Below are positions 1 to 5,026 of a DNA stretch of 5,026 nt, piece by piece. Location: assembly GCA_017650795.1 (NCBI GenBank), contig JAGCEE010000302.1, positions 1 through 5,026 of the forward strand, written 5' to 3'. Origin of the DNA: Clostridia bacterium (GTDB taxonomy: Bacteria > Bacillota > Clostridia > Christensenellales > UBA1242). A model generated the notes under the pieces. That model ran no database searches. It saw only the letters and a list, made by a program, of their open reading frames with translations, and was not told the origin of the DNA. How positions within the stretch are numbered: the first letter of the stretch is position 1; each line of letters opens with the position of its first letter. Position numbers and translations under genes: made by a program.

Positions 1-54
1 AAATTTAATTATTAAATATTTTTATTATTTTTATAATTTAATAAAAAAACAAAT

Positions 55-102
55 AAAAATACCAATAAATAATTAAAAAATCGTTATTTTATTGGTATTT
101 TT
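55..102. terminator. AT-rich perfect inverted repeat, probable intrinsic terminator of an upstream gene
   Basis: Positions 55-69 (AAAAATACCAATAAA) and 88-102 (TTTATTGGTATTTTT) are exact reverse complements, giving a 15-bp stem with an 18-nt loop. The right arm ends in a run of six T (98-103) and the left arm begins with five A, so the hairpin could terminate transcription from either side. Only ACC/GGT in the middle is GC-bearing, so the stem is weak for its length. Being palindromic and about 40 nt upstream of the next gene, it could instead be an operator. A terminator for a gene lying to the left is the simpler reading. Confidence 0.5.
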
Positions 103-143
103 TATAAATAAATAAAAAAATAAAAAAAGCACAACATAAAACT

Positions 144-761
144 ATGAAAGTAAAATTATTATCAATATGTATTTCGTTGGTTTATTGCTGTGTTTTTTGT
201 TCGCTTATTATTCCATATCCAACCATGAATAATCTTTTAATTAGTAGTAATGCCGAGCAAGAAATAAATGATACTTATGAGGAGGAAGAAACTGTTGGGC
301 TTAGTTATACAACCGTGCCGGTTTTAAATCTTGATTGGTTTGAATATATGAACAATTATTTTACAAAGTACATAACAATAAGAGTAATAGACATTAAATC
401 TGGCGAGGAGTATTTTGTGCAACGTCTGGGTGGATACAATCATGCCGATGTGCAGGCAATAGATGCTCAAAACACAGCCAAGTTTAAAAAAATATATGGT
501 GGGCAGTGGAGTTGGGTAAGAAGGCCCGTTTGGGTGGAGATTGATGGCAAATTTTATGCCGGCTCAACCAATGGCATGCCACACGGATTTGATATTTTGC
601 AAACTGGCGAAGGTGGGCATACTTGCATTCATTTTTTAAACAGCAAAACTCATGGCACCAAGCGAGTAGACCCCGACCACCAAAACTGCGTAAAGTATGC
701 CTCTACACATGTAGACGAATTAAATGAATATCTAAAAAATAATAATGTAAACAATAATTAA
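144..761 (+). CDS. Small exported protein with YkuD-like (L,D-transpeptidase-like) C-terminal domain
   Basis: A 205-residue protein. Residues 1-23 form a signal peptide (K2, K4, then a hydrophobic core), with a possible signal peptidase I site after S35-N36-A37. There are Cys residues near the core (C15, C16, C19), but none sits in a proper lipobox. An acidic linker (38-49) leads to one globular domain, about residues 75-190. It contains NHAD (99-102), the aromatic YGGQWSW (118-124), GMPHG (144-148), GHTCIHF (158-164), THG (169-171) and DPDH (176-179). From memory, this block recurs at the C-terminus of clostridial cell-wall proteins, often after SH3 or peptidoglycan-binding domains. HG followed by GHxCIH resembles the HG...SHGCIR active site of L,D-transpeptidases, which would make C161 the candidate nucleophile. 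Cell-wall activity is inference. No N-terminal binding domain is present here. No Shine-Dalgarno is visible before the ATG; this start was chosen because it supplies the signal peptide. A terminator follows. Confidence 0.8.
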   Translation: MKVKLLSICISLVYCCVFCSLIIPYPTMNNLLISSNAEQEINDTYEEEETVGLSYTTVPVLNLDWFEYMNNYFTKYITIRVIDIKSGEEYFVQRLGGYNHADVQAIDAQNTAKFKKIYGGQWSWVRRPVWVEIDGKFYAGSTNGMPHGFDILQTGEGGHTCIHFLNSKTHGTKRVDPDHQNCVKYASTHVDELNEYLKNNNVNNN

Positions 762-792
762 ATATAAAGGGTTGCAAGTAAAACATAATGCC

Positions 793-823
793 AAAGGCAA
801 AGCCGTTTTCGGCTTTGCTTTTT
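793..823 (+). terminator. Strong rho-independent terminator after the exported-protein gene
   Basis: GCAAAGCCG (797-805), loop TTTT (806-809), CGGCTTTGC (810-818) and then TTTTT (819-823). Pairing can extend outward over AAAG (793-796) and the T run, with one G-U pair. The GC-rich stem plus U-tail is a textbook intrinsic terminator. It lies about 30 nt after the stop of the preceding gene and before the pepF promoter, so it separates the two transcription units. Confidence 0.9.
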
Positions 824-849
824 AATTAGCATAGTTTTTAAAAATCATC

Positions 850-877
850 TTTACTTTTGCGTTTTTTTGAGTATAAT
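850..877 (+). promoter_or_regulatory. Putative sigma-A promoter of pepF
   Basis: A perfect -10 box TATAAT lies at 872-877. TTTACT at 850-855 is a 4/6 match to the -35 consensus with a 16-bp spacer. The promoter sits just after the upstream terminator. A start about 7 nt after the -10 falls near 884, at the first base of the Shine-Dalgarno AAAGGGAG (884-891), predicting a leader of only about 13 nt. Confidence 0.6.
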
Positions 878-896
878 ATTTTTAAAGGGAGTAATA

Positions 897-2696
897 ATGA
901 AAGAAAGAAGCCAAATAGAAGAAAAATACAAGTGGGATTTAACAGAATACTTTAAAGATGAAGACGCTTGGAAAAAAGAATTTGAAATAGTAAAAAAATT
1001 ATACAGCAAACTAGAAACATACGAAGGCAAGTTTGGTGATGATAAAATGCTGTTAGAGTGTTTAAATTTAGACAAAAACATTTCCGAAAGGGTGGGCAGA
1101 CTTTATGTTTACATTTCATTAAAAGTTAAAGAAGATGCCAAAAATTCATTTTATCAAGATTTATCCAACAAATTAGATAAGTATTTCAGTGATGAATCAC
1201 CAAAAGTGGCATATATTTCAAGCGAGTTAAATGAAATACCAGACGAAAGATTAATCAGTCTTGCAAAAAATCCAAAATTTAAAGATTACAATTTGGGCTT
1301 TAAACAAATAATTCGTTACAAACCACATATGCTTTCAAAAACCGAAGAAAAGTTACTTGCAACCGTTAACGAATGTATTGGTGGGGCAGAATCTGTTTTT
1401 GATATGATAGATTCTGTAGACATTAAATTTGAAGATGTAAAGGACAAACACGGCAACAAATTACCATTAGACAATGCAAATTATCACACATATATTCAAA
1501 GCGATGATGAGGTTTTAAGAAAAAATGCCTTTAAAAATCTTAACGCTGGCTATGGCAAACTTAATTATTCAATTTCTACAAATTATTTAAACAGTGTAAA
1601 AACCGATTGCACACTTGCAAAAATAAGAAATTTTCCATCAGCATTCAGCAGAAGTATGTTTGGTGAGCAGGTAGATGAAAGTGTGTATAATTCACTAATT
1701 AAAAATATAAACAACAACCGAGAATACTTTTTTAGATTTTATGAAAACAAAAGAAAAACACTGGGCTTAAAAGTATTTAACAATTACGATATGCACGCAA
1801 AAATAGATGTAAAAAATTCTAACAGTTATTCATACGAGCAGGCTTTTGATATTATTTTAAACACATTTAAAATATTTGGAGAAGAATATGTAAATGTGCT
1901 AAAAATGGCAAGAGATAATCGTTGGATAGATGTAATGCCAAACACAGGCAAAGACACAGGTGCATTTTCGTGGGGTGCATACGGGGCACACCCGGTTGTG
2001 TTATTAAACCACGAAAATACAATAGATTCATTGTTTACGCTTGCACACGAACTTGGCCACATGATGCACACATACTACAGCAACTCAAACCAACCAAGTA
2101 CCAAGTCTAGTTATGAATTGTTTGTTGCCGAGGTTGCAAGCACAGTAAACGAAATGATACTTGCAAGAACTCTATTAAAAAATGCAAAAACCAAAGAAGA
2201 AAGGTTATATTATATAGATTATTTAATGGATATGTTTCAATCAACAATATATCGCCAAACAATGTTCGCTGAATTTGAATATGATGTTCATAAAATGTAT
2301 GAAAACGGCGAGGACACCACTTGTGATGCAATAAATAACCTATATTTTAATCTTTGTAAAAAATACTTTGGAAACAAGGTTAACTTGGCAGAAGAATTAA
2401 AGTACGAATGGCTAAGAATTCCACATTTTTACAATGCTTTTTATGTTTACAAATATGCAACAGGCTTAATTTCTGCACTTGCTATTTCTACCAAAATATT
2501 AAATGGAGAAAAAGATGCAGTAAATAATTACCTTAACTTTTTAAAAAGTGGTTCAACAAAACCACCGGTAGAACTTTTAAAAGGTGCTGGCGCAGATTTA
2601 ACAGATGAAAAAACTTTTAAAAATGCTTTTGAATTTATTGGTCAAGTGTTAGATGAGTGGGATAATTTGATGACCGTTCAAGAAAACACCAAATAG
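897..2696 (+). CDS. pepF: Oligoendopeptidase F (M3 family zinc metallopeptidase)
   Basis: A 599-residue cytosolic protein, the normal length for PepF, which cleaves short peptides internally and takes part in peptide turnover. The all-helical N-terminal region (about 1-200) opens with a typical family start (IEEKYKWDLTEYF). The catalytic M3 domain occupies about residues 200-585. The zinc motif HELGH is at 384-388, with H384 and H388 as ligands and E385 as catalytic Glu. E412 in FVAEVAST is the expected third ligand. IPHFYNAFYVYKYATG (508-523) contains the conserved His/Tyr residues (H510, Y512) that contact substrate in M3 enzymes. No signal peptide or membrane segment is visible. The ATG at 897 was chosen because AAAGGGAG (884-891) lies 5 nt upstream. 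An in-frame TTG at 867 would add ten residues but lies upstream of the -10 box. The gene has its own promoter and a terminator 13 nt after the stop, so it is probably monocistronic. All key residues are intact. Confidence 0.97.
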   Translation: MKERSQIEEKYKWDLTEYFKDEDAWKKEFEIVKKLYSKLETYEGKFGDDKMLLECLNLDKNISERVGRLYVYISLKVKEDAKNSFYQDLSNKLDKYFSDESPKVAYISSELNEIPDERLISLAKNPKFKDYNLGFKQIIRYKPHMLSKTEEKLLATVNECIGGAESVFDMIDSVDIKFEDVKDKHGNKLPLDNANYHTYIQSDDEVLRKNAFKNLNAGYGKLNYSISTNYLNSVKTDCTLAKIRNFPSAFSRSMFGEQVDESVYNSLIKNINNNREYFFRFYENKRKTLGLKVFNNYDMHAKIDVKNSNSYSYEQAFDIILNTFKIFGEEYVNVLKMARDNRWIDVMPNTGKDTGAFSWGAYGAHPVVLLNHENTIDSLFTLAHELGHMMHTYYSNSNQPSTKSSYELFVAEVASTVNEMILARTLLKNAKTKEERLYYIDYLMDMFQSTIYRQTMFAEFEYDVHKMYENGEDTTCDAINNLYFNLCKKYFGNKVNLAEELKYEWLRIPHFYNAFYVYKYATGLISALAISTKILNGEKDAVNNYLNFLKSGSTKPPVELLKGAGADLTDEKTFKNAFEFIGQVLDEWDNLMTVQENTK

Positions 2697-2943
2697 ACAT
2701 AAAAGTCCAAAAATTGCATCCACTGGGTGCAATTTTTTGTGGGCAGGGCAAATGTGGTGGCATCATGTTTATTTGGTTTAAATCATGTTGGCATGGCATC
2801 TTTGGATATGGGCACATATTTGGTAAATTATCAAAGTCAAAAAAGTCATCTTTTTTAGGGTGGCAGTTTTTTCTTGGTTTGCATGGCAAACATACAACTT
2901 CTCTAAAAGTGAAATTACTGTTATTTGGGCAATACGGTTGCAT
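2635..2943 (-). CDS. Putative small Cys/Pro-rich protein, convergent with and overlapping pepF
   Basis: A 102-residue hypothetical protein that I do not recognise. The main support is translational: on the minus strand AAAGGAG (2956-2950) stands 6 nt before the ATG at 2943, an optimal Shine-Dalgarno. A plausible promoter lies just upstream. The product has nine Cys (5, 18, 21, 27, 44, 51, 67, 76, 86) and many Pro, in motifs such as CLPCKPRKNC (18-27), CPYPKMPC (44-51) and LPCP (65-68), with an acidic DDFFDFDNL patch (32-40). It has no signal peptide or membrane segment. The composition recalls small metal-binding or spore-coat-like proteins, but that is only a resemblance. Its last 20 codons overlap the 3' end of pepF by 62 bp, and residues about 69-78 are encoded by the pepF terminator, so the tail may be a recent extension. 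The opposite strand is also open here (2714-3055) but lacks a Shine-Dalgarno. Confidence 0.6.
   Translation of the reverse strand: MQPYCPNNSNFTFREVVCLPCKPRKNCHPKKDDFFDFDNLPNMCPYPKMPCQHDLNQINMMPPHLPCPQKIAPSGCNFWTFMSIWCFLERSSNYPTHLTLDQ
2709..2738 (+). terminator. Rho-independent terminator of pepF
   Basis: AAAAATTGCATCC (2709-2721), loop ACT (2722-2724), GGGTGCAATTTTT (2725-2737), with the T run continuing to 2738. All 13 pairs form in the plus-strand RNA, counting one U-G wobble (2719-2727). In minus-strand RNA the same position becomes an A-C mismatch and the U tract is one shorter, so the hairpin favours plus-strand termination. It begins 13 nt after the pepF stop and lies inside the convergent Cys-rich reading frame. 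Confidence 0.85.
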
Positions 2944-2965
2944 ATTAAACTCCTTTTTTCATATC

Positions 2966-2995
2966 ATCATATTTTTTTTGGTAAAAATATGTTAT
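2966..2995 (-). promoter_or_regulatory. Possible promoter of the minus-strand Cys-rich gene
   Basis: Read on the minus strand, ATAACA (2995-2990, 4/6 match to the -35 consensus) is followed after 18 bp by TATGAT (2971-2966, 5/6 match to the -10 consensus). A start near 2959 would lie only a few nucleotides before the Shine-Dalgarno (2956-2950). The spacer includes an eight-A tract. In such AT-rich DNA partial matches arise easily by chance, so the assignment is tentative. A sporulation sigma factor recognising other boxes is also possible. Confidence 0.4.
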
Positions 2996-3029
2996 TTGGC
3001 TATGCAACATGTAAGTTATTATAAATATT

Positions 3030-3058
3030 TTGACAGAATATGTACTAAATGGTAAAAT
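3030..3058 (+). promoter_or_regulatory. Near-consensus sigma-A promoter of the mreB-like gene
   Basis: A perfect -35 box TTGACA (3030-3035), a 17-bp spacer and TAAAAT (3053-3058, 5/6 match to the -10 consensus). A start about 7 nt downstream falls near 3065, at the first base of the Shine-Dalgarno AAGGGAG (3065-3071), giving a leader of about 13 nt. It is the best promoter in the window and suggests steady, housekeeping-level expression. It shares the 134-bp divergent intergenic region with the minus-strand Cys-rich gene. Confidence 0.85.
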
Positions 3059-3077
3059 ATAAACAAGGGAGTTTATT

Positions 3078-4088
3078 ATGGCAGATATACAAATAGCCGT
3101 TGATTTTGGCGGAACTTACACAAGCATATTTAAAAAAGGCGATGGCTTGGTTTTAAAAGAGCCAACGCTTATTGCTGCACTTCAAACCGATGGTGGTTTA
3201 CAGATTAAAGCGTTAGGCACAAAAGCCAAAGAAATTCAAGGCAAAACCGACAATCGCACTATTGTGTTTAGTCCAATCGTAAATGGGCAAATTAAGTCAA
3301 AAGAATATGCAAGTTTGCTTTTAAAATACTTTTTAGAAAAAATACTTACCAAAAAAGGAGTGTTTTTTAAAATAAAATGTCTTGTTCCTTGTCCGGTAGG
3401 ATTTTCGGAAGAACAAAAAGAAGAATATAGGGCTGTATTTTTAGGCGCTGGTGTTGGTGAGGTTGTATTTATTCCAAAAATACTTTGTTCGGCATATGGT
3501 GGCGATGTTAATATTTTTGCAAACAATGCCTACATGGTTGTTGATGGTGGTGGTGTGTCCACCGATATTGGCGTAATAAACATGGGAGCAATCATCGAGG
3601 GTGCAACACTCGGTCTTGGTGCAAGAACAATAGATAACGAACTCGTAAAATTAGTTGCATTAAAATACAATGTTCAAATCGGCCTTGCAACTGCTCAAAA
3701 AATAAAAGAAGAAATTGGAAGTTTGTACAACAATGATACAGCCAACATGGAGGTTAGTGGTATGGATACTCGTACCAAAGCCCCAGCAAGTGTTGTTGTT
3801 TATGCAAGTGATGTAAAAATGGCAATCGTGCCACTTTTAACCGAAGTAATTAGAATTATGGAAACAACACTCAATATTCTTCCACCAGAAATAAGCGCAG
3901 ATGTTGCAAAAAATGGAATAGTTTTAACAGGTGGTCTTGCTTCCATTTCGGGCATAGAAAAATATTTAAGAAAAGAACTTAATTTGGCTGTATCGGTTGC
4001 AGACGAATCTTCTAATGCATGCATTTTGGGCGCAGGAAAACTACTTTCTAATGTTAAAGAATTAAAACAAGTTTTAAGTGAAATATAA
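3078..4088 (+). CDS. Divergent MreB-family actin-like protein
   Basis: At 336 residues it is full length for MreB, the membrane-attached actin homologue that guides lateral cell-wall synthesis in rods. Matches run end to end: phosphate-1 DFGGTYTSIF (9-18; MreB usually DLGTANTLVY), GLVLKEPTLIA (23-33), a hydrophobic loop GVFFKIK (94-100) where MreB has its membrane-insertion loop, phosphate-2 VVDGGGVSTDIGVI (154-167), YNVQIGLATAQKIKEEIGS (197-215), LPPEISADV (268-276) and the adenosine motif GIVLTGGLASISGIEKYL (280-297). The catalytic EEP motif expected before phosphate-2 reads PKI (133-135), putting K134 where the catalytic Glu normally is. The first Thr of GGGTTE is S161. It may therefore be a non-canonical paralogue with altered ATPase activity; the membership is clear, the function is inferred. 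AAGGGAG lies 6 nt before the ATG. No mreC or mreD follows; the next gene is a U32-family gene 80 bp downstream with no terminator between. Confidence 0.9.
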   Translation: MADIQIAVDFGGTYTSIFKKGDGLVLKEPTLIAALQTDGGLQIKALGTKAKEIQGKTDNRTIVFSPIVNGQIKSKEYASLLLKYFLEKILTKKGVFFKIKCLVPCPVGFSEEQKEEYRAVFLGAGVGEVVFIPKILCSAYGGDVNIFANNAYMVVDGGGVSTDIGVINMGAIIEGATLGLGARTIDNELVKLVALKYNVQIGLATAQKIKEEIGSLYNNDTANMEVSGMDTRTKAPASVVVYASDVKMAIVPLLTEVIRIMETTLNILPPEISADVAKNGIVLTGGLASISGIEKYLRKELNLAVSVADESSNACILGAGKLLSNVKELKQVLSEI

Positions 4089-4108
4089 AAGTTTTAAGTG
4101 AAATATAT
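4069..4108 (+). repeat. 20-bp tandem duplication spanning the stop codon of the mreB-like gene
   Basis: Positions 4069-4088 and 4089-4108 are two adjacent 20-bp copies differing only at the last base (A versus T); the shared core is AAGTTTTAAGTGAAATATA. The first copy encodes the last residues (VLSEI region) and the TAA stop. The second lies wholly after the stop and, because 20 is not a multiple of three, is out of frame with the gene. It looks like a recent slippage duplication. No hairpin terminator is formed by it. Confidence 0.9.
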
Positions 4109-4168
4109 AATTTTTATGTGTTATTAAAATAAAAAACTAATTATTAAATAAAAAAATAAGGAGAAATC

Positions 4169-5026
4169 ATGCTAGAGTTATTAGCGCCAGCAGGCAACTT
4201 TGAAAAAATGAAAATAGCACTTGCATACGGGGCAGATGCTGTTTATATGGCTGGCAAAAAATTTGGGCTTAGGGCATTTGCCGACAACTTTGATTTAAAC
4301 GAATTAAAAGAGGCAGTTAGTTATGCCCACAACCTTGGCAAAAAAGTGTATATTACATTAAATATACTAGCGCACGAAAGCGATTTTGAAGGGCTTAAAG
4401 AGTATGTTCAATTTTTAGAGCAAATAAATGTAGATGCAGTGCTTATTGCCGACCTTGGCATAATGCAATTTGTAAGGCAAAATGCACCAAAACTCACCAT
4501 TCATGTTTCAACTCAGGCAAGTGTATTAAATAGTTATGCCGTAAACACTTATGCAAGCCTTGGCGCAAAAAGAATTGTGCTTGCAAGGGAATGTTCTATA
4601 AATGAAATAAAAGAACTGCGCAAGAGTATTCCACAAGATATCGAACTCGAAGCATTTGTGCATGGCGCTATGTGCATTTCGTACTCAGGAAGATGCTTAC
4701 TTTCTAACTATTTAACAGGCAGAGATTCCAACCGTGGAGCATGTGTTCAGGCTTGTAGATGGGAGTATACAATATCGGAAAAATCAAGGCAAGATGACAA
4801 ATACCCAATACAAGAAGACGAGCGAGGCACATATATTTTAAACAGCAAAGACCTAAACATGATAGAGTATTTAAAAGAACTTGCAGATGCAGGCGTTTGC
4901 AGTTTTAAAATAGAGGGCAGAATGAAATCACCATATTATGTTGCAAATGTTGTAAATGCTTATCGTAGAGCAATAGACAATATAAACAGCCTTACTCCAA
5001 GTTTTTTAGAAATGTTAAAAACCGAG
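4169..5026 (+). CDS. trhP: U32 peptidase-family protein, tRNA uridine-34 hydroxylation (TrhP/YegQ-like), 3' end outside window
   Basis: The first 286 residues are present and the frame is open to the window edge; family members are about 400-450 residues. TrhP proteins are not true peptidases in their known role: they form 5-hydroxyuridine at the tRNA wobble position using prephenate and carry an Fe-S cluster. The N-terminal TIM-barrel-like part starts MLELLAPAGNFEKMKIA and contains GADAVYM (22-28), followed by ITLNILAHESD. EAFVHGAMCISYSGRCLLS (161-179) fits the U32 signature as I remember it (ExFxxG-[SA]-hydrophobic-C-x4-GxC). NYLTGRDSNRGACVQACRW (180-198) and RGTYILNSKDL are typical of the TrhP branch. 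C169, C176, C192 and C196 are candidate cluster ligands; an additional C244 precedes the conserved FKIEGRMKSPYYVANVV. AAGGAG (4158-4163) lies 5 nt before the ATG. No convincing promoter is seen in the 80-bp gap, so co-transcription with the mreB-like gene is possible. Bacilli often carry two U32 genes in tandem (yrrN/yrrO); a partner may lie beyond the window. Confidence 0.92.
   Translation, partial: MLELLAPAGNFEKMKIALAYGADAVYMAGKKFGLRAFADNFDLNELKEAVSYAHNLGKKVYITLNILAHESDFEGLKEYVQFLEQINVDAVLIADLGIMQFVRQNAPKLTIHVSTQASVLNSYAVNTYASLGAKRIVLARECSINEIKELRKSIPQDIELEAFVHGAMCISYSGRCLLSNYLTGRDSNRGACVQACRWEYTISEKSRQDDKYPIQEDERGTYILNSKDLNMIEYLKELADAGVCSFKIEGRMKSPYYVANVVNAYRRAIDNINSLTPSFLEMLKTE

Noticed and set aside
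15..20. Lipoprotein assignment for the exported protein because of Cys near the signal peptide core
   Set aside because: None of C15, C16 or C19 is preceded by the small residue needed for a lipobox; a signal peptidase I site near A37 fits better. The range given is in residues of that protein.
1..143. Promoter for the exported-protein gene (several TATAAT/TATAAA-like strings, e.g. 32-37 and 103-108)
   Set aside because: The region is almost pure A/T, so -10-like strings are uninformative, and no -35 at suitable spacing stands out.
867..896. TTG start adding ten residues to PepF
   Set aside because: It overlaps and precedes the TATAAT box, and the ATG at 897 has a good Shine-Dalgarno and matches the usual N-terminus of the family.
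1826..2071. Antisense open frame inside pepF, plus other antisense frames at 851-1081, 2107-2331, 3236-3526 and 3800-4024, and a same-strand shifted frame at 1922-2110
   Set aside because: All lie within or across strongly supported genes in other frames and show no recognisable domains, so I treat them as chance openings.
2714..3055. Open reading frame of 113 codons on the plus strand between pepF and the mreB-like gene
   Set aside because: Its start lies inside the pepF terminator, it has no Shine-Dalgarno, it contains the mreB-like gene's -35 box, and its Trp/Phe/Gly-rich composition is what results from reading the opposite strand of the Cys/Pro-rich gene.
4106..4149. Promoter for the U32 gene (TATAAT at 4106-4111, or TTATTA/TTAAAT at 4121-4149)
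   Set aside because: The first has no -35-like hexamer at 16-18 bp. The second matches only 3/6 and 4/6 and is expected by chance in such AT-rich DNA.

Overview
The window is AT-rich DNA (roughly one third G+C by eye) with consistently A/T-ending codons. It has strong AGGGAG/AGGAG Shine-Dalgarno sites, sigma-A-like promoters and U-tailed intrinsic terminators. Together with an M3-family oligoendopeptidase F, an MreB-family actin and a U32 peptidase-like tRNA hydroxylase, this points to a low-GC Gram-positive bacterium (Bacillota, Clostridia- or Bacilli-like), probably a rod. The genes read cleanly with the standard code. I see no mobile element, tRNA, rRNA or CRISPR array.

Layout: (1) 1-143 is very AT-rich non-coding DNA with a perfect 15-bp inverted repeat, probably the terminator of a gene to the left. 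(2) 144-761 (+) encodes a small exported protein whose C-terminal domain has a YkuD-like HG...GHxCIH pattern; it ends at a strong terminator (793-823). (3) 897-2696 (+) encodes oligoendopeptidase F, with its own promoter and a terminator at 2709-2738. (4) 2635-2943 (-) is a probable small Cys/Pro-rich protein gene with a very good ribosome binding site. It converges on pepF and overlaps its 3' end and terminator. (5) 3078-4088 (+) is a complete but divergent MreB-like actin behind a near-consensus promoter (3030-3058), divergent from gene 4. (6) 4169 to the window end (+) is the N-terminal 286 residues of a TrhP/YegQ-type U32 protein involved in tRNA wobble-uridine hydroxylation.

These look like separate housekeeping or accessory transcription units, not one pathway. 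Genes 1 and 2 are isolated by a terminator. Genes 2 and 4 converge, genes 4 and 5 diverge, and genes 5 and 6 may be co-transcribed because no terminator is visible between them. The observations most worth a second look are: the MreB-like protein has Lys where MreB normally has its catalytic Glu; the Cys-rich antisense gene runs through a terminator whose hairpin is better paired on the pepF strand; promoters sit so close to the Shine-Dalgarno sites that leaders of about 13-16 nt are predicted; and a 20-bp tandem duplication spans the end of the mreB-like gene. I did not find a clear multi-gene novel system.
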